Positions 42,461-52,360 are shown, numbered from the stretch's first letter. The stretch is DNA of 64,000 nucleotides from Gimesia chilikensis (GCF_007744075.1 NZ_CP036266.1:1977655-2041654), one strand, 5' to 3'. Translations and numbers: made by a program. Notes: generated by a model from the sequence alone, not told the origin.

Positions 42461-42527
42461 AAACGCGTTTATCAACGATCTTGATTGAGCTGAATCCCCG
42501 TTGGCGGGAGCCAGCCTCTGTCAGGTT

Positions 42528-43994
42528 TCAGGCCAGAATCTCTGTGATAACTCGGGGTTCGTTACCGACACCAGTCAGGCGTTCTTTCAGTCCATTGCGT
42601 TCGATGAAAAGCTCTTCATGATTCAGACCAAGCAGGTGCAGCATCGTGGCGTGCCAGTCTGGAACACTGACCCGGTTTTCCACGGCGGCGAATCCCAGAT
42701 CATCGGTTTCACCTAGAATCAGGCCCCGTTTCACACCACCCCCTGCCATCCAGGTGCAGAGCGCGTTTTTATTATGATCGCGGCCTGATTTGCGTGCATC
42801 TTTATCGGGGGACAATTGAGCTATGGGGAGCCGACCCATTTCTCCCCCCCACATCACCAGAGTCTCATCCAGGAGTCCGCGCTGCTTGAGATCCTGCAGA
42901 AGTGCTGCAACTGGTTTATCTGTTCTCCGGCAGGCTGATTTCAAGCTGGAGGCGATCGCATTATGTGAGTCCCAGATCTGGCTATTAATAAACAGCTGAA
43001 TAAAACGAACGCCACGTTCGGTAAGCCGCCGTGCAATCAGGCAGCGACGCCCGTAAGATTCCGTAACCGGTTGATCAATCCCGTACATTCTCTGTGTCTC
43101 AGCCGTTTCCTGGGAAAGATCAAGTGCATCGGAGGCGGCAATCTGCATGCGGGCAGCCAGGGCATAGGTTGAAAGTCGTGCTTCGAGTTGATGCTGGTGC
43201 TGGTGTCGGCGCTGGTGAATCTGGTCCAGGCGCGAAATCAGATTGCGTTCCAATTCTGAAACTGCCGGTGGGCGCTCAAATTCCGGTTTCAGATTCAAGA
43301 CAGGTGAACCGGTTGCACGAAAACGGGTTCCCTGGTGTTGTGCAGGCAGGAAGCCTGCCTGCCAGTTTTCGATACCGTTGACGGGCAGTCCCAGTGGATC
43401 ATCCAGTACAACATAAGCGGGCAGGTTATGGTTCTCACTTCCCAGTCCATAGGAGACCCAGGCACCCAGGGCAGGGTGACCAGTGAATTCGCTGCCTGAC
43501 TGAATTTTGTAAAGTGCCGGCTCATGAGTCAGATTGGTCGTATACATCGAACGAATCATCGTGATTTCATCGACCTGTTTCGCCAGGTGAGGCATAACAT
43601 CAGAGACCCACATTCCCGATTCACCGTGCTGGGCGAATTGGAACGGACTTTTCATTAATGCTCCCGCACGTTCCGGAAATTCGACCTCGCCTGCGATCTG
43701 TTTGAAGTGTTCTTTGCCGTGCAGTTTGTCGAGCATCGGTTTGGGGTCAAACAGGTCCATCTGGCTGGGACCGCCATTCATAAACAGATGAATGACAGAT
43801 TTGGCCCGAGGTCTGTGGTGAGGGCCGGATAATATTGGATGTTTTTTTGTTTCTGAAGCTGTAGACTCAGCATACAGGTCCTGCTGCAGGAGCCAGGTTA
43901 ACGCAGCGCCCTGGAGTCCCGTTGCGACTTGCTCAAAAAAACTGCGTCTGTTTACATGATTTTCGCTCAGGTGTTCCTGTTTCATGTCTGACAT
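42528..43994 (-). CDS. DUF1501 protein with Tat signal
   Basis: A 488-residue protein. The N-terminus carries a twin-arginine signal (NRRSFFEQVATGLQGAALTWL), so it is probably exported folded. The body has DUF1501 signatures: AKSVIHLFMNGGPSQMDLFDPKP near residue 65 and MWGGEMGRLP plus GRDHN near 370-390, the sulfatase-like metal residues of the family. These proteins are very numerous in planctomycetes and are almost always paired with a DUF1549/DUF1553 cytochrome protein, as here (36 bases upstream). Their biochemical role is not established; polysaccharide-related redox work is often suspected. Confidence 0.93.
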   Translation of the reverse strand: MSDMKQEHLSENHVNRRSFFEQVATGLQGAALTWLLQQDLYAESTASETKKHPILSGPHHRPRAKSVIHLFMNGGPSQMDLFDPKPMLDKLHGKEHFKQIAGEVEFPERAGALMKSPFQFAQHGESGMWVSDVMPHLAKQVDEITMIRSMYTTNLTHEPALYKIQSGSEFTGHPALGAWVSYGLGSENHNLPAYVVLDDPLGLPVNGIENWQAGFLPAQHQGTRFRATGSPVLNLKPEFERPPAVSELERNLISRLDQIHQRRHQHQHQLEARLSTYALAARMQIAASDALDLSQETAETQRMYGIDQPVTESYGRRCLIARRLTERGVRFIQLFINSQIWDSHNAIASSLKSACRRTDKPVAALLQDLKQRGLLDETLVMWGGEMGRLPIAQLSPDKDARKSGRDHNKNALCTWMAGGGVKRGLILGETDDLGFAAVENRVSVPDWHATMLHLLGLNHEELFIERNGLKERLTGVGNEPRVITEILA

Positions 43995-44030
43995 TCGTTC
44001 TCTGAAATATTCAGTTTGAGGCTTTCTGAT

Positions 44031-46802
44031 TCAATCGATGTATTGGAATTCAGCCAGATTGAATATCGCGTGACAGTAACTGCTCAATGCTTTTTGAACG
44101 CTGTTTGAGGAGCTCTGCTTATTATTCAGTTGTGTATTCCACTTTTCTTCCAGCAACTGAAGCGTTTCCAGGCCGATCCTGGTTTCCTCAGGATCTGGTT
44201 CTCGGCCCAGTGCTCTCAGGTAGATTTGCTGGATCTGTTGCTCCCTGTCGTCACCAACAGTGTTTTGAATATTTCCAGCTAAGTAGACCGCAAGCTGGTG
44301 GATCATCTCGTTATTCATGAGATGCAATGCCTGAGGAGCCACCAGCGATTCCCCACGCTGAATACAGTTAGGTCCCATTTGAGGGAAATCAAAGTTTTCC
44401 AGTAAGGTGGGGATTTTGGTGCGACGCTGTAAAACGTAGATACTTCTGCGCCATCCAGCTTTACCCCGCCGGGATGTCACCAGACCATCGGCGCGTGCCT
44501 CAACCGGATCAGCTGGTCCGAACGGGGTTTCGTCCAACTGGCCGCAGATTGCCAGAAGGGAATCACGGAGAACCTCCGCTTCCATTCGTTTGAGTGGCAT
44601 TCGGGACAGAAGGCTTCCCGTAGGGTCGAGTCGGGCTGCTTCGTCGGAAATGTCAGAAGACTGCCGATAAGTACTGGAGGTGACCATCAGCTTGTGAATG
44701 GCCTTCATACTCCAGTTCTGGCGAACGAATTCGGTTGCCAGCCAGTCAAGGAGTTCCGGGTGAGACGGGCGCTCTCCTGCACGGCCAAAGTTTCCAGGTG
44801 TATTGACAATACCCCGTCCAAAATGATGTAGCCAGATTCGATTGACAATCACCCGTGCTGTCAGGGGGTGATCGGGTTGAGTCAGCCAGCGGGCGAAGAG
44901 CAGTCGACGACCGATGGGCTTTCCATCAGGAGATACTTGATCAAATTTAATTGATTCATCCGCACTGGTTAAGACAGCAGGGACACCTGGTTCGACCGGT
45001 CGACCCGGCGTGAGATAGTTTCCTCGTTTATAGATATAGGTGGGCGATGGGGACTCTCGGGACCAGAGGGCGCGAATCCGAGGGGCTGGCCAGTGTTGGT
45101 CCTTCAGGTCGGCGATCTGTTTTTTAACTTCTGTACTTTTCTGTTGATAGTCTGGTTTAGTCGGATCCAACTGGGTAAGTTTTTTTTGTAGTAGCCCCTG
45201 TTGTCGAGACAGCTTGCGTTCGTGTTCCTGATATTTCTGATGTTCTTCCTGGCTGACATGAGACAGGGTACGAGGGCCCTGTGATTTTAACCAGTCATGT
45301 TCGTCATAGGCCGCCTTGAAAATAGCTGTCAGGCGGTAATAGTCGCTTTGCGGAATCGGGTCAAACTTATGCGAGTGGCAGCGGGCGCATTTGATGGTCA
45401 ACCCCATGACGGCTGAACCCAGGATCTGAATTTCATCTGAGATGACTTCAAGTCGATCCGGTACGAAATTGGTGATGTTGGCGAAGGTTCTGTCGGGAGC
45501 TGTTCGCAAAAAACCGGTGGCTACCAGGCAGTCATAAACTTCGGGGGTGATATTTCCGGACTGGTAATCGACAAGTTCGTCGCCGGCAATCTGTTCCTGC
45601 AGGAATCGTGAATAGGGTTTATCCTCATTCAATGCGCGGATCACGTAGTCACGATAGCGATACATGTGAGGACGCAGCTTGTCTTCATTTTGCGCACCTT
45701 CCGAATCTGCATATCCGACGACATCCAGCCAGTGTCTGGCCCAGCGCTCACCATAACGGGGGGATGCCAGCAGGCGGTCAACCAGGTTTTCATAGGACTG
45801 GGGATCTTCATCGTTTAAAAACTGGTCGATTTCTTCCGGAGTGGGTGGCAGCCCAGTTAAATCAATCGACAGACGACGGATCAGCGTGCGTTTGTCTGCT
45901 GGAGGAGCTAATGTAAGCCCCTTGTCCTCGAGCTTTTTTATAATGAATGCATCAATGGGATTCTGCACTCGGTGCTGCTGTTTGACATGAGGGGGCTCAA
46001 CTCGAATCGGAGGCTGAAAAGACCAGAATTGGCGATCATCTTCGCTGACGAGAGTCTCTGATTCCGTCATCTCAGAATCATTAACCTCGGGGAGCCCCAG
46101 CTGAATCCACTGGGAGAGTCGTTCCAGCTCATTCGCCTCCATCGGTTTGACACTGACGGAGACCAGTTTCCGCCTGGGAGGCATCTCGGCAGCTTTAATG
46201 CGTTGAATCAGCAGGCTCGCTTCTGGATTCCCCGAAACGACTACCGGGCCAGATTTGCCTCCCTTCATAATGGACTGCCTGGTCCTCAGGTCCAGGCCCG
46301 CCTCCTGGCGGCGGCCTCCGTGGCAGGCAACACAGCGGAGATGGAGCAGAGGGATGATATCATGTTGTGTTACCGCTGGTATGGCTTTGACGGACTCCCT
46401 GAAATGGGCTCCTGTCTGAATCCATGCGCGAATTGTCTCGCGTTCTGTTGCGCTGAGACGGTCTTTTTCTTCCGGAGGCATTTCATCAGCCTCGATCATC
46501 TGGAATAACAGGCTTTCATCAACAGCGCCTCCTTGCAGGATACGTCCAGATTCGCTGCCTTTAAGAATTCCCCGGGGAGTGCTGAGATCCAGTCCCGCTT
46601 TTTTTTCGCTGGGACCATGACAGCGCACGCATTTATTATTCAGAATGGTGCGAACACGGTTTTCGTAGAGGATCGGGGAATCAGGTTCTGCTGCATGAGA
46701 GAGAATGGGAGTGCTGACCAGAAACAGCAACATCAATCCCGTTGAGATGGCTGTTGGTCGAGAAGGCATGCAGGATATTTTGATCAGCGGCAGAGAGGGC
46801 AT
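44031..46802 (-). CDS. PSD1/PSCyt1-type protein with cytochrome c motifs, DUF1549 and DUF1553
   Basis: A 923-residue precursor. ATG 46802 is chosen because GGAG lies 9 nt upstream; the longer frame begins at a TTG. The signal peptide is MPSRPTAISTGLMLLFLVSTP-like. Two planctomycete cytochrome C domains carry CVRCH (58-62) and CVACH (157-161), and a third CARCH sits in DUF1549 (KCARCHSHKFDPIPQSDYY). DUF1549 begins near IDAFIIKKLEDKGLTLAPPAD and DUF1553 near RRLLFARWLTQPDHPLTARV. It is typical of the phylum, probably periplasmic and co-transcribed with the DUF1501 gene. Function is unknown. Confidence 0.93.
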   Translation of the reverse strand: MPSLPLIKISCMPSRPTAISTGLMLLFLVSTPILSHAAEPDSPILYENRVRTILNNKCVRCHGPSEKKAGLDLSTPRGILKGSESGRILQGGAVDESLLFQMIEADEMPPEEKDRLSATERETIRAWIQTGAHFRESVKAIPAVTQHDIIPLLHLRCVACHGGRRQEAGLDLRTRQSIMKGGKSGPVVVSGNPEASLLIQRIKAAEMPPRRKLVSVSVKPMEANELERLSQWIQLGLPEVNDSEMTESETLVSEDDRQFWSFQPPIRVEPPHVKQQHRVQNPIDAFIIKKLEDKGLTLAPPADKRTLIRRLSIDLTGLPPTPEEIDQFLNDEDPQSYENLVDRLLASPRYGERWARHWLDVVGYADSEGAQNEDKLRPHMYRYRDYVIRALNEDKPYSRFLQEQIAGDELVDYQSGNITPEVYDCLVATGFLRTAPDRTFANITNFVPDRLEVISDEIQILGSAVMGLTIKCARCHSHKFDPIPQSDYYRLTAIFKAAYDEHDWLKSQGPRTLSHVSQEEHQKYQEHERKLSRQQGLLQKKLTQLDPTKPDYQQKSTEVKKQIADLKDQHWPAPRIRALWSRESPSPTYIYKRGNYLTPGRPVEPGVPAVLTSADESIKFDQVSPDGKPIGRRLLFARWLTQPDHPLTARVIVNRIWLHHFGRGIVNTPGNFGRAGERPSHPELLDWLATEFVRQNWSMKAIHKLMVTSSTYRQSSDISDEAARLDPTGSLLSRMPLKRMEAEVLRDSLLAICGQLDETPFGPADPVEARADGLVTSRRGKAGWRRSIYVLQRRTKIPTLLENFDFPQMGPNCIQRGESLVAPQALHLMNNEMIHQLAVYLAGNIQNTVGDDREQQIQQIYLRALGREPDPEETRIGLETLQLLEEKWNTQLNNKQSSSNSVQKALSSYCHAIFNLAEFQYID

Positions 46803-46858
46803 GTCGAGATGCTCCAAAAATCTATGAACGCTGCAGTAAGACTATAGTGTATTTTTGC

Positions 46859-48331
46859 TCATTTAAGAGACAAATACAAGTCCCAGATGAACGCAGCAGA
46901 CAGACTGCCATAGCAGATGGCACAGACAATCAGGGCACCACGCCGCCAGATGGGGGGCCTAAGTTGTTGTGGCAGGAGTTTTGTGTTGATAATCAGGATC
47001 TGAATCGCCGCAACAGCCAGGACAGGACCTGCTACAGCGCCCAGGATTTTAAACAGGGAAATAGCGTGTCCCCAGTGTACGGCAAACAAACCCCAGACTG
47101 TGGCAATCATCAGAAACAGATAATAGAGCCGACTGACATTCATCTTACGACGTTCCCGCAACTGGGGGCTGGCTACCCAGACGATATCCGTTACCGTTCG
47201 AATGAGCACATCGGTGTTACTAAGGTGAGTTGACATCAGCACCCAGAATCCGTTCAACAGGGCCAACCACCAGAAACCCGTCCAGAGTTGTTCTGCCATG
47301 AAACGTGCCTGAAATGCTCCCGCAGCCAGATGCTCCATATTAGTGTTTTCCGGAATGACTGCGGTTGCGAGATTCACATTCAGTAACATGCCGACCAGGC
47401 AACCCAGCCCCCAGAGCCAGACCTGGTCTGCGGAGACGTATTTCCACCAGGAGCGCCAGTGATTCAGGTTTTCCTCAGTGAGGGGAAATACTTTTCCGAC
47501 TGGCGAGAGCTGCATTTCACTGTGGCTGAAAGCACTTGTAATCGATCCAACTTTGGCGCCCATGCCGAAGCCTTTATCGCGATACCAGTTGGTTATTACC
47601 AGATTACCGATGCCCCCGGAGCCAGCTGTTGCTGCAAACGTGGCTAAAAGAAGCGGATCCAGGTTGGCAGGGAGTGAGCCAAACTGGACAAATCCAGAGA
47701 GTGTTTTTAACCAGTGTGACAAGGGAACAAACAGCAGGTTGACGGTAATCAGAAAGGAAAAGATGAAGGTAATCATCACCCAGGAAAAGTACTCCAGCAT
47801 CCGCTCAATTGTTTTTCCTGAGAGTAGAATAGCTACCGTAATCGCAATTACCAGGTAAGTCAGCAGATGAAGTGACGTCGCATCTCCGTCACCCGCTATC
47901 CGACCCGCAAATGTCGCGAAGAGGACTGAGGCGCATCCGGCTGCCAGAGCCGGCACTCCCAGTTGCGCTACGGTAGCAAAGATGTAGCCACTCGCCCAGA
48001 ACTTAGATCCGGGACGTAAACGCATAATACCTACCAGAATGGGTTCTCCGGTATAGAGTGTGTAACGAATTGCCTCCAGATTAAATAAAAGCTGAAGAGC
48101 AATCGCGACTGTTGCAATCCAGAGAATACTCATACCGTATTTGACAGTAATCGTAGGACCAATCAGCCACTCGCCACCACCAATGGAACCAGCGAGCAGG
48201 ATGGCCCCCGGGCCGATCGTACGAAACAGATTGCGAATCGAAAAAGGAGGTGGGGCTGGTAGATCCTCTTCGCTCCAAGGAGCGAGATCGCCAGTGATCC
48301 TTGCAGATTGAGGACTAATGTTGTTGCTCAT
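46859..48331 (-). CDS. Nramp-like (SLC11-related) membrane transporter, divergent
   Basis: A 490-residue protein with about 11-12 membrane segments. ATG 48331 is preferred; a TTG at 48376 extends the frame. The first helix region reads GPGAILLAGSIGGGEWLIGP, the position at which canonical Nramp proteins have the metal-binding DPGN motif. The TM6 MPH-type motif is not seen either. It is therefore related to Nramp but may not carry Mn/Fe; such GGEW-type relatives are common in planctomycetes and their substrate is unknown. It lies 56 bases upstream of the DUF1549/1553 gene and may lead that operon. Confidence 0.78.
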   Translation of the reverse strand: MSNNISPQSARITGDLAPWSEEDLPAPPPFSIRNLFRTIGPGAILLAGSIGGGEWLIGPTITVKYGMSILWIATVAIALQLLFNLEAIRYTLYTGEPILVGIMRLRPGSKFWASGYIFATVAQLGVPALAAGCASVLFATFAGRIAGDGDATSLHLLTYLVIAITVAILLSGKTIERMLEYFSWVMITFIFSFLITVNLLFVPLSHWLKTLSGFVQFGSLPANLDPLLLATFAATAGSGGIGNLVITNWYRDKGFGMGAKVGSITSAFSHSEMQLSPVGKVFPLTEENLNHWRSWWKYVSADQVWLWGLGCLVGMLLNVNLATAVIPENTNMEHLAAGAFQARFMAEQLWTGFWWLALLNGFWVLMSTHLSNTDVLIRTVTDIVWVASPQLRERRKMNVSRLYYLFLMIATVWGLFAVHWGHAISLFKILGAVAGPVLAVAAIQILIINTKLLPQQLRPPIWRRGALIVCAICYGSLSAAFIWDLYLSLK

Positions 48332-48549
48332 TTCAGTCTCGCTGATACCCTCAGTGCTTTGTTTCCGTGTTTTCAATATGGCATGACTCTAACATATTGT
48401 TAAACATCAGCAAGATTTTATTTGATTCCTGTGTGGCGCGGAGTCTCAATTTGAAGTTCGCGCCTGGTTGTCGGTCTTGTGATTTGCCATAATGATCACA
48501 GGCAAAGAATTGTCTTTTGAGTCAGTTAATAAAACAGGGCATCAGTTTT

Positions 48550-49791
48550 ATGAAACATTCGATTATTGTTGCAGGTGTTTGTGGGCTCTTGTTCGGTGCG
48601 GGACTCTTTGCAGCCGAACCCCAAACGAAGTCGATAAATCAAATCGAGCGTATGGAAAAGATTGCCGATCTGGCGCTGATTCCTCCTGCTTTGAATACGT
48701 CTCCACTACCTGAATATGGCTACGATAAGCTCGATTACGGCATGACGATTGGGATTGAACGTACCCCGGGAGGGCGTCTCTGGGCCTGCTGGGTAGCTGG
48801 TGGGGATAGCCCCAAGGCGTTTTTTGTGCTGGCCACAAGTGATGATGATGGAGAGACCTGGTCACAACCCCGTTTGGTCCTCGATTCACATTCAACTGAT
48901 TTACCCATGGATCGCAGTATTCTAGTAGGAAATCTCTGGACCGATCCTGAAGGACGTTTGTGGCTGATATTTGATCAGTCAATGCATATGTATGACGGGA
49001 GAGCTGGGGTCTGGGCCACCGTTTGTGATAACCCTGATGCAGACGTACCGGTCTGGTCTGAGCCGCGTCGTATCTGGCATGGGGTCACACTGAATAAACC
49101 AACGGTACTCTCTAATGGAGAATGGATGCTGCCGATTTCCCTCGATCAGCGGGAAGGGTTCGGTCCTTTCAAGGGATGTTTTAAAGAACTGGATCCTGTG
49201 CGAGGTGCAAATGTGTTTGTATCCACTGATAAAGGGGTAACCTGGAAACGCAGGGGAGCCGCCCGGTTTCCCAATCCGGACTGGCACGAACACATGATCG
49301 TTGAACGTAAAGACGGTACTCTCTGGATGCTGGCCCGGACCAGTAAAGGTATTATGCAGACAACATCCCGGGATGGTGGACTAACCTGGGCGAAGCCTTC
49401 ATTACCTCCCCAGATTAAACAGCCGAATGCCCGCTTTCACATCCGCCGGTTAACCTCGGGGCGACTACTGTTAATCAAGCATGGTGATAAAATTGATGCC
49501 CACAAAGGCCGGGTTCAATTAAGTGCCTGGTTATCAGAGGATGACGGCATGGCCTGGCAAGGGGGGCTGGTACTGGATGAGCGGAAGGGAATATCTTATC
49601 CCGATGGATTTCAGGCACCGAATGGAACAATTTATATTTCGTATGATCGGAACCGGTCCACTGATGGAGAAATATTGCTGGCCCGCTTTACTGAGCAGGA
49701 TATCATGGCTCGCAAACTGATCGGGCCGAAATCCCGACTCAAGATGCTGATTAGCCGGGCGACTCCTTCCGGAAAGTCAAAAGCTGACTAA
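48550..49791 (+). CDS. Secreted sialidase-like BNR-repeat protein
   Basis: A 413-residue precursor from ATG 48550; the upstream in-frame start at 48517 would put a polar stretch before the signal peptide. The signal peptide ends near GLFAAEP. Four Asp-box (BNR) repeats are visible: SDDDGETW, STDKGVTW, SRDGGLTW and SEDDGMAW, in the order expected of a six-bladed sialidase fold. GMTIGIERTPGGRLWACWVAGGD resembles the arginine-bearing first blade. Many planctomycete members are not true sialidases but act on other glycans, so activity remains open. Its 3' end overlaps the converging SRPBCC gene by 4 bases. Confidence 0.87.
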   Translation: MKHSIIVAGVCGLLFGAGLFAAEPQTKSINQIERMEKIADLALIPPALNTSPLPEYGYDKLDYGMTIGIERTPGGRLWACWVAGGDSPKAFFVLATSDDDGETWSQPRLVLDSHSTDLPMDRSILVGNLWTDPEGRLWLIFDQSMHMYDGRAGVWATVCDNPDADVPVWSEPRRIWHGVTLNKPTVLSNGEWMLPISLDQREGFGPFKGCFKELDPVRGANVFVSTDKGVTWKRRGAARFPNPDWHEHMIVERKDGTLWMLARTSKGIMQTTSRDGGLTWAKPSLPPQIKQPNARFHIRRLTSGRLLLIKHGDKIDAHKGRVQLSAWLSEDDGMAWQGGLVLDERKGISYPDGFQAPNGTIYISYDRNRSTDGEILLARFTEQDIMARKLIGPKSRLKMLISRATPSGKSKAD

Positions 49792-50276
49792 CCCAGTTGG
49801 CTGGTGGTTGCAAACTCAAAATTCCTGAGCCGCTCCAGTCTAAATCTGAAAATCCGTTCGACATCGCCTTGCACAAACAGGCGATTGATGAGAGCACCTC
49901 CATAAACGGAGTATGTCACATGGTCCCTGGCCAGCGTACCATCGGTCTGTTCTTCAAATGTGTGTAGATGCCTCCACAGGCGATAGGGGCCCTTCAGTTG
50001 TGTATCGACAAACCGGACTCCGGGGACCCATTCAGTGATTTCTGTCCTCCAGCGAAGCGGGATTCCGTGCAGCTTGAGTTGATAGTCAATTAAGGCACCA
50101 GCCTGCATCTCAATCGGCCCCGGGGTGATGATTTTGAAATTCAGCCAGGGAGGGGTAATCGTCTCGAGATTCTCAGGTTGCGCAAAGAAGTCGAAAACAT
50201 CCTTGATGGGGCAGGGGATGAAGATCTCAGTTTCCAGTTCATAATTCCCCGAGGGATTTCTTCTGATATTCAGCAT
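49788..50276 (-). CDS. SRPBCC family protein (START/Bet v 1-like)
   Basis: A 162-residue protein of the SRPBCC superfamily: ELETEIFIPCPIKDVFDFFAQPENLETITPPWLNFKI at the N-terminus is the characteristic opening strand-helix, followed by MQAGALIDYQL and FVDTQLKGPYRLWRHLHTFE. The fold makes a hydrophobic ligand pocket. Members bind or modify lipids and polyketides, but no ligand can be named. Transcribed alone, convergent with the sialidase-like gene. Confidence 0.87.
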   Translation of the reverse strand: MLNIRRNPSGNYELETEIFIPCPIKDVFDFFAQPENLETITPPWLNFKIITPGPIEMQAGALIDYQLKLHGIPLRWRTEITEWVPGVRFVDTQLKGPYRLWRHLHTFEEQTDGTLARDHVTYSVYGGALINRLFVQGDVERIFRFRLERLRNFEFATTSQLG

Positions 50277-50517
50277 GTCTGTAGTGATCCTGCCAGGCTT
50301 GTCGACGTGAAGACAAAAAATGATGTTTCAGGGATTGAAATACGCCGTCAGCCGACTATCAAACTGACAGTAAAATACCTAAGCATACATAGTGATTATT
50401 GTCCTGAGTGGTAAAAAGAGTAGGGTTCTATTATCAGATTTGTTGAATCCCCCTTCTGGAAATGCTGAACTCACATAATATTCCTGGCACACTGTGATTT
50501 AAAAATTGGAAGAAGTT

Positions 50518-51285
50518 ATGTCTGTTACTGTTGGCGATGCACAAAACTATGTGATACTGGGGGCCACTGGATCCGTGGGATCTGAACTCAGCCGACGTCT
50601 GGTTAAAGCAGGGCATAAAGTGATGCTGGGAGGGCGTGATCAGGAGAAACTGAACCGATTATCCACGGAACTGGATTCTCCTGCATACAAAATCGATGCC
50701 GCTCAGCCGCAGACTATTGATGAATGCCTGAAACAGGCAGAAGCGAATCATGGAAGTGTCGACGGCGTTGTGAACTGTATTGGTTCTGTGTTGTTGAAAC
50801 CCGCTCACTTGACCTCAGATGAAGAATGGGCTCAAACGCTTTCCGTGAATCTGACATCCGCTTTCATAACCGTTCGGAGTGCTGCTCAGGTCATGCGTAA
50901 GAATGGTGGCTCGGTTGTTTTGATCTCATCTGCTGCAGCCAGAGCTGGAATCGCAAACCATGAAGCCATTGCTGCTGCCAAAGCTGGGGTTGCCGGTTTA
51001 ACCCTGTCAGCAGCCGCCACCTATGCCAGTCGAGGGATACGAGTCAATGCTGTGGCTCCCGGTCTGGTCAAATCGAATATGACTCGTCATTTGTGGGAAT
51101 CAGAAGCTGCGGAAGCGACTTCGATTTCGATGCATGCCCTGGATCGACTGGGGGAGCCAGCTGATGTCGCTTCACTGATAGAATGGCTGGTGAATCCGGA
51201 GAACAGTTGGATGACGGGTCAGATTCTGGGAATCGATGGTGGGTTGGCTTCTGTGATTCCACGACCGCGACAGAAGAGTGGTTGA
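50518..51285 (+). CDS. Short-chain dehydrogenase/reductase (SDR)
   Basis: A 255-residue classical SDR. The cofactor motif is ILGATGSVGSELSRRL (TGxxxGxG-like), followed by NCIGSV in place of NNAG. Catalytic Ser is in SVVLISSAAARAG; the usual Tyr-x3-Lys reads NHEAIAAAKAG, so the catalytic tyrosine is replaced while the Lys remains. The C-terminus has WMTGQILGIDGGLASV. ATG 50518 has GGAAG upstream. An altered YxxxK suggests changed chemistry or a non-enzymatic role. A bidirectional terminator follows. Confidence 0.87.
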   Translation: MSVTVGDAQNYVILGATGSVGSELSRRLVKAGHKVMLGGRDQEKLNRLSTELDSPAYKIDAAQPQTIDECLKQAEANHGSVDGVVNCIGSVLLKPAHLTSDEEWAQTLSVNLTSAFITVRSAAQVMRKNGGSVVLISSAAARAGIANHEAIAAAKAGVAGLTLSAAATYASRGIRVNAVAPGLVKSNMTRHLWESEAAEATSISMHALDRLGEPADVASLIEWLVNPENSWMTGQILGIDGGLASVIPRPRQKSG

Positions 51286-51286
51286 A

Positions 51287-51326
51287 AAAAATGCCTGACA
51301 AGAATTTCGGTTTCTGTCAGGCATTT
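51287..51326. terminator. Bidirectional terminator between SDR and cytochrome genes
   Basis: AAAATGCCTGACA pairs with TGTCAGGCATTTT (13 bp, 14-nt loop), giving A- and T-runs on both strands. It lies between two converging genes, 1 base after one and 27 before the other. Confidence 0.88.
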
Positions 51327-51352
51327 TATATTTTTAGAGTTTGTCAATAGAC

Positions 51353-51835
51353 TTAAGGAGCCAGCTGATGTTCGCCATCTGCAAAGTCCTGGTGGCAGGC
51401 GTTGCAGTTTTTCAGCATGGCTTCGTAATGCTTGCGGGCAACTTTGAAGTCTCTGGCTTTCGCTGCTTTGTAAAGCAGTCCGCCTTCCTTACGAACATTC
51501 ACGCTGTGAGTATTCCAACTGGTGCCGTTATCTTTCGGCTCATGCAGAAGCAATAAATTCCCACCTTCAGCCAGGATGAGGGCATCTGATTTGATGGATT
51601 TCCAGGCCTTGCGGTTTTCAGGTTCTGTCGCGATGGAGTGCTTCAGCCGTTTGTAGGTCGGCTGGAAGACATATTCCATGAATTCGTGCATATCGGGTTC
51701 AACGGGCACACCCGCTTGCGATTTCTTTGAATCTGGTCCCGCGAGAGACTGTGTTGACTGTGACCATACCAGGGCTGTTCCCAACCCCAATAGAACGATA
51801 GATCCGAACAACGATTTTCGATTAATTCTATGCAT
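51353..51835 (-). CDS. Cytochrome c (c'/c556-like) with C-terminal heme site
   Basis: A 160-residue precursor with signal peptide (LFGSIVLLGLGTALVWSQS). The mature protein is helical, with a single heme-binding CNACH (144-148) close to the C-terminus, as in cytochrome c' and c556 four-helix bundles. The axial methionine of c556 cannot be fixed by eye; EPDMHEFMEYVF near residue 50 is a candidate region. A periplasmic electron carrier or gas-binding role is likely. The terminator downstream is shared with the SDR gene. Confidence 0.87.
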   Translation of the reverse strand: MHRINRKSLFGSIVLLGLGTALVWSQSTQSLAGPDSKKSQAGVPVEPDMHEFMEYVFQPTYKRLKHSIATEPENRKAWKSIKSDALILAEGGNLLLLHEPKDNGTSWNTHSVNVRKEGGLLYKAAKARDFKVARKHYEAMLKNCNACHQDFADGEHQLAP

Positions 51836-51946
51836 TTGATTCTCTCTAAATTTAAATGAAACGATATATCAGATTGGATATTACATTTCCTGCAGGCTTA
51901 ACCTGTCAGGATGAAAAAATTACAGCTGACTCTGAGTAAGGCGATG

Positions 51947-52360
51947 TTAGATCAATTGAACATTCAGTTGCAGAAAGAGGGGACAGCCGATTTCTGAAAG
52001 GTGATGAATCGGGATTGATGTAGTCTGACTTACTGCATGGTCATCTACGTTACAAAGGATTCGCCTTAGAGAGTACGATTCGAGTTGATTTTCTTGATTG
52101 AGTGGTTTCTTACAAGCAGCTTCATTTTCTTCCACTACTGGAAATGCATTAATTAAACCTGAAATGGGCAGTGGCAGGGATGAATGGGAGTGCCAACTTC
52201 TGAGAAGAGGGGGAGAGTGGTCGCATGCATGGTAAAGTCGTAGATGGGTGGCGAGCTCAATTTCAGCCATCCCCTGGTGTGAATGCCCACCCGGGAGGGG
52301 AAAACAAATGGAAAGCAGAATCAATGCAATTATCAAAATTCTGCTGGGGACGTAGGTCAT
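51947..52360 (-). CDS. Hypothetical secreted protein
   Basis: A 137-residue frame with a plausible signal peptide (RILIIALILLSICFPLPGGHS), then a histidine- and leucine-rich body with two cysteines (HACDH, LCNVDDH) and no recognised domain. The ribosome binding site is not obvious. It could be a small metal-related exported protein, as histidines cluster in HSHSSLP and DDHAV. It could also be a chance frame; there is no operon support. Confidence 0.4.
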   Translation of the reverse strand: MTYVPSRILIIALILLSICFPLPGGHSHQGMAEIELATHLRLYHACDHSPPLLRSWHSHSSLPLPISGLINAFPVVEENEAACKKPLNQENQLESYSLRRILCNVDDHAVSQTTSIPIHHLSEIGCPLFLQLNVQLI

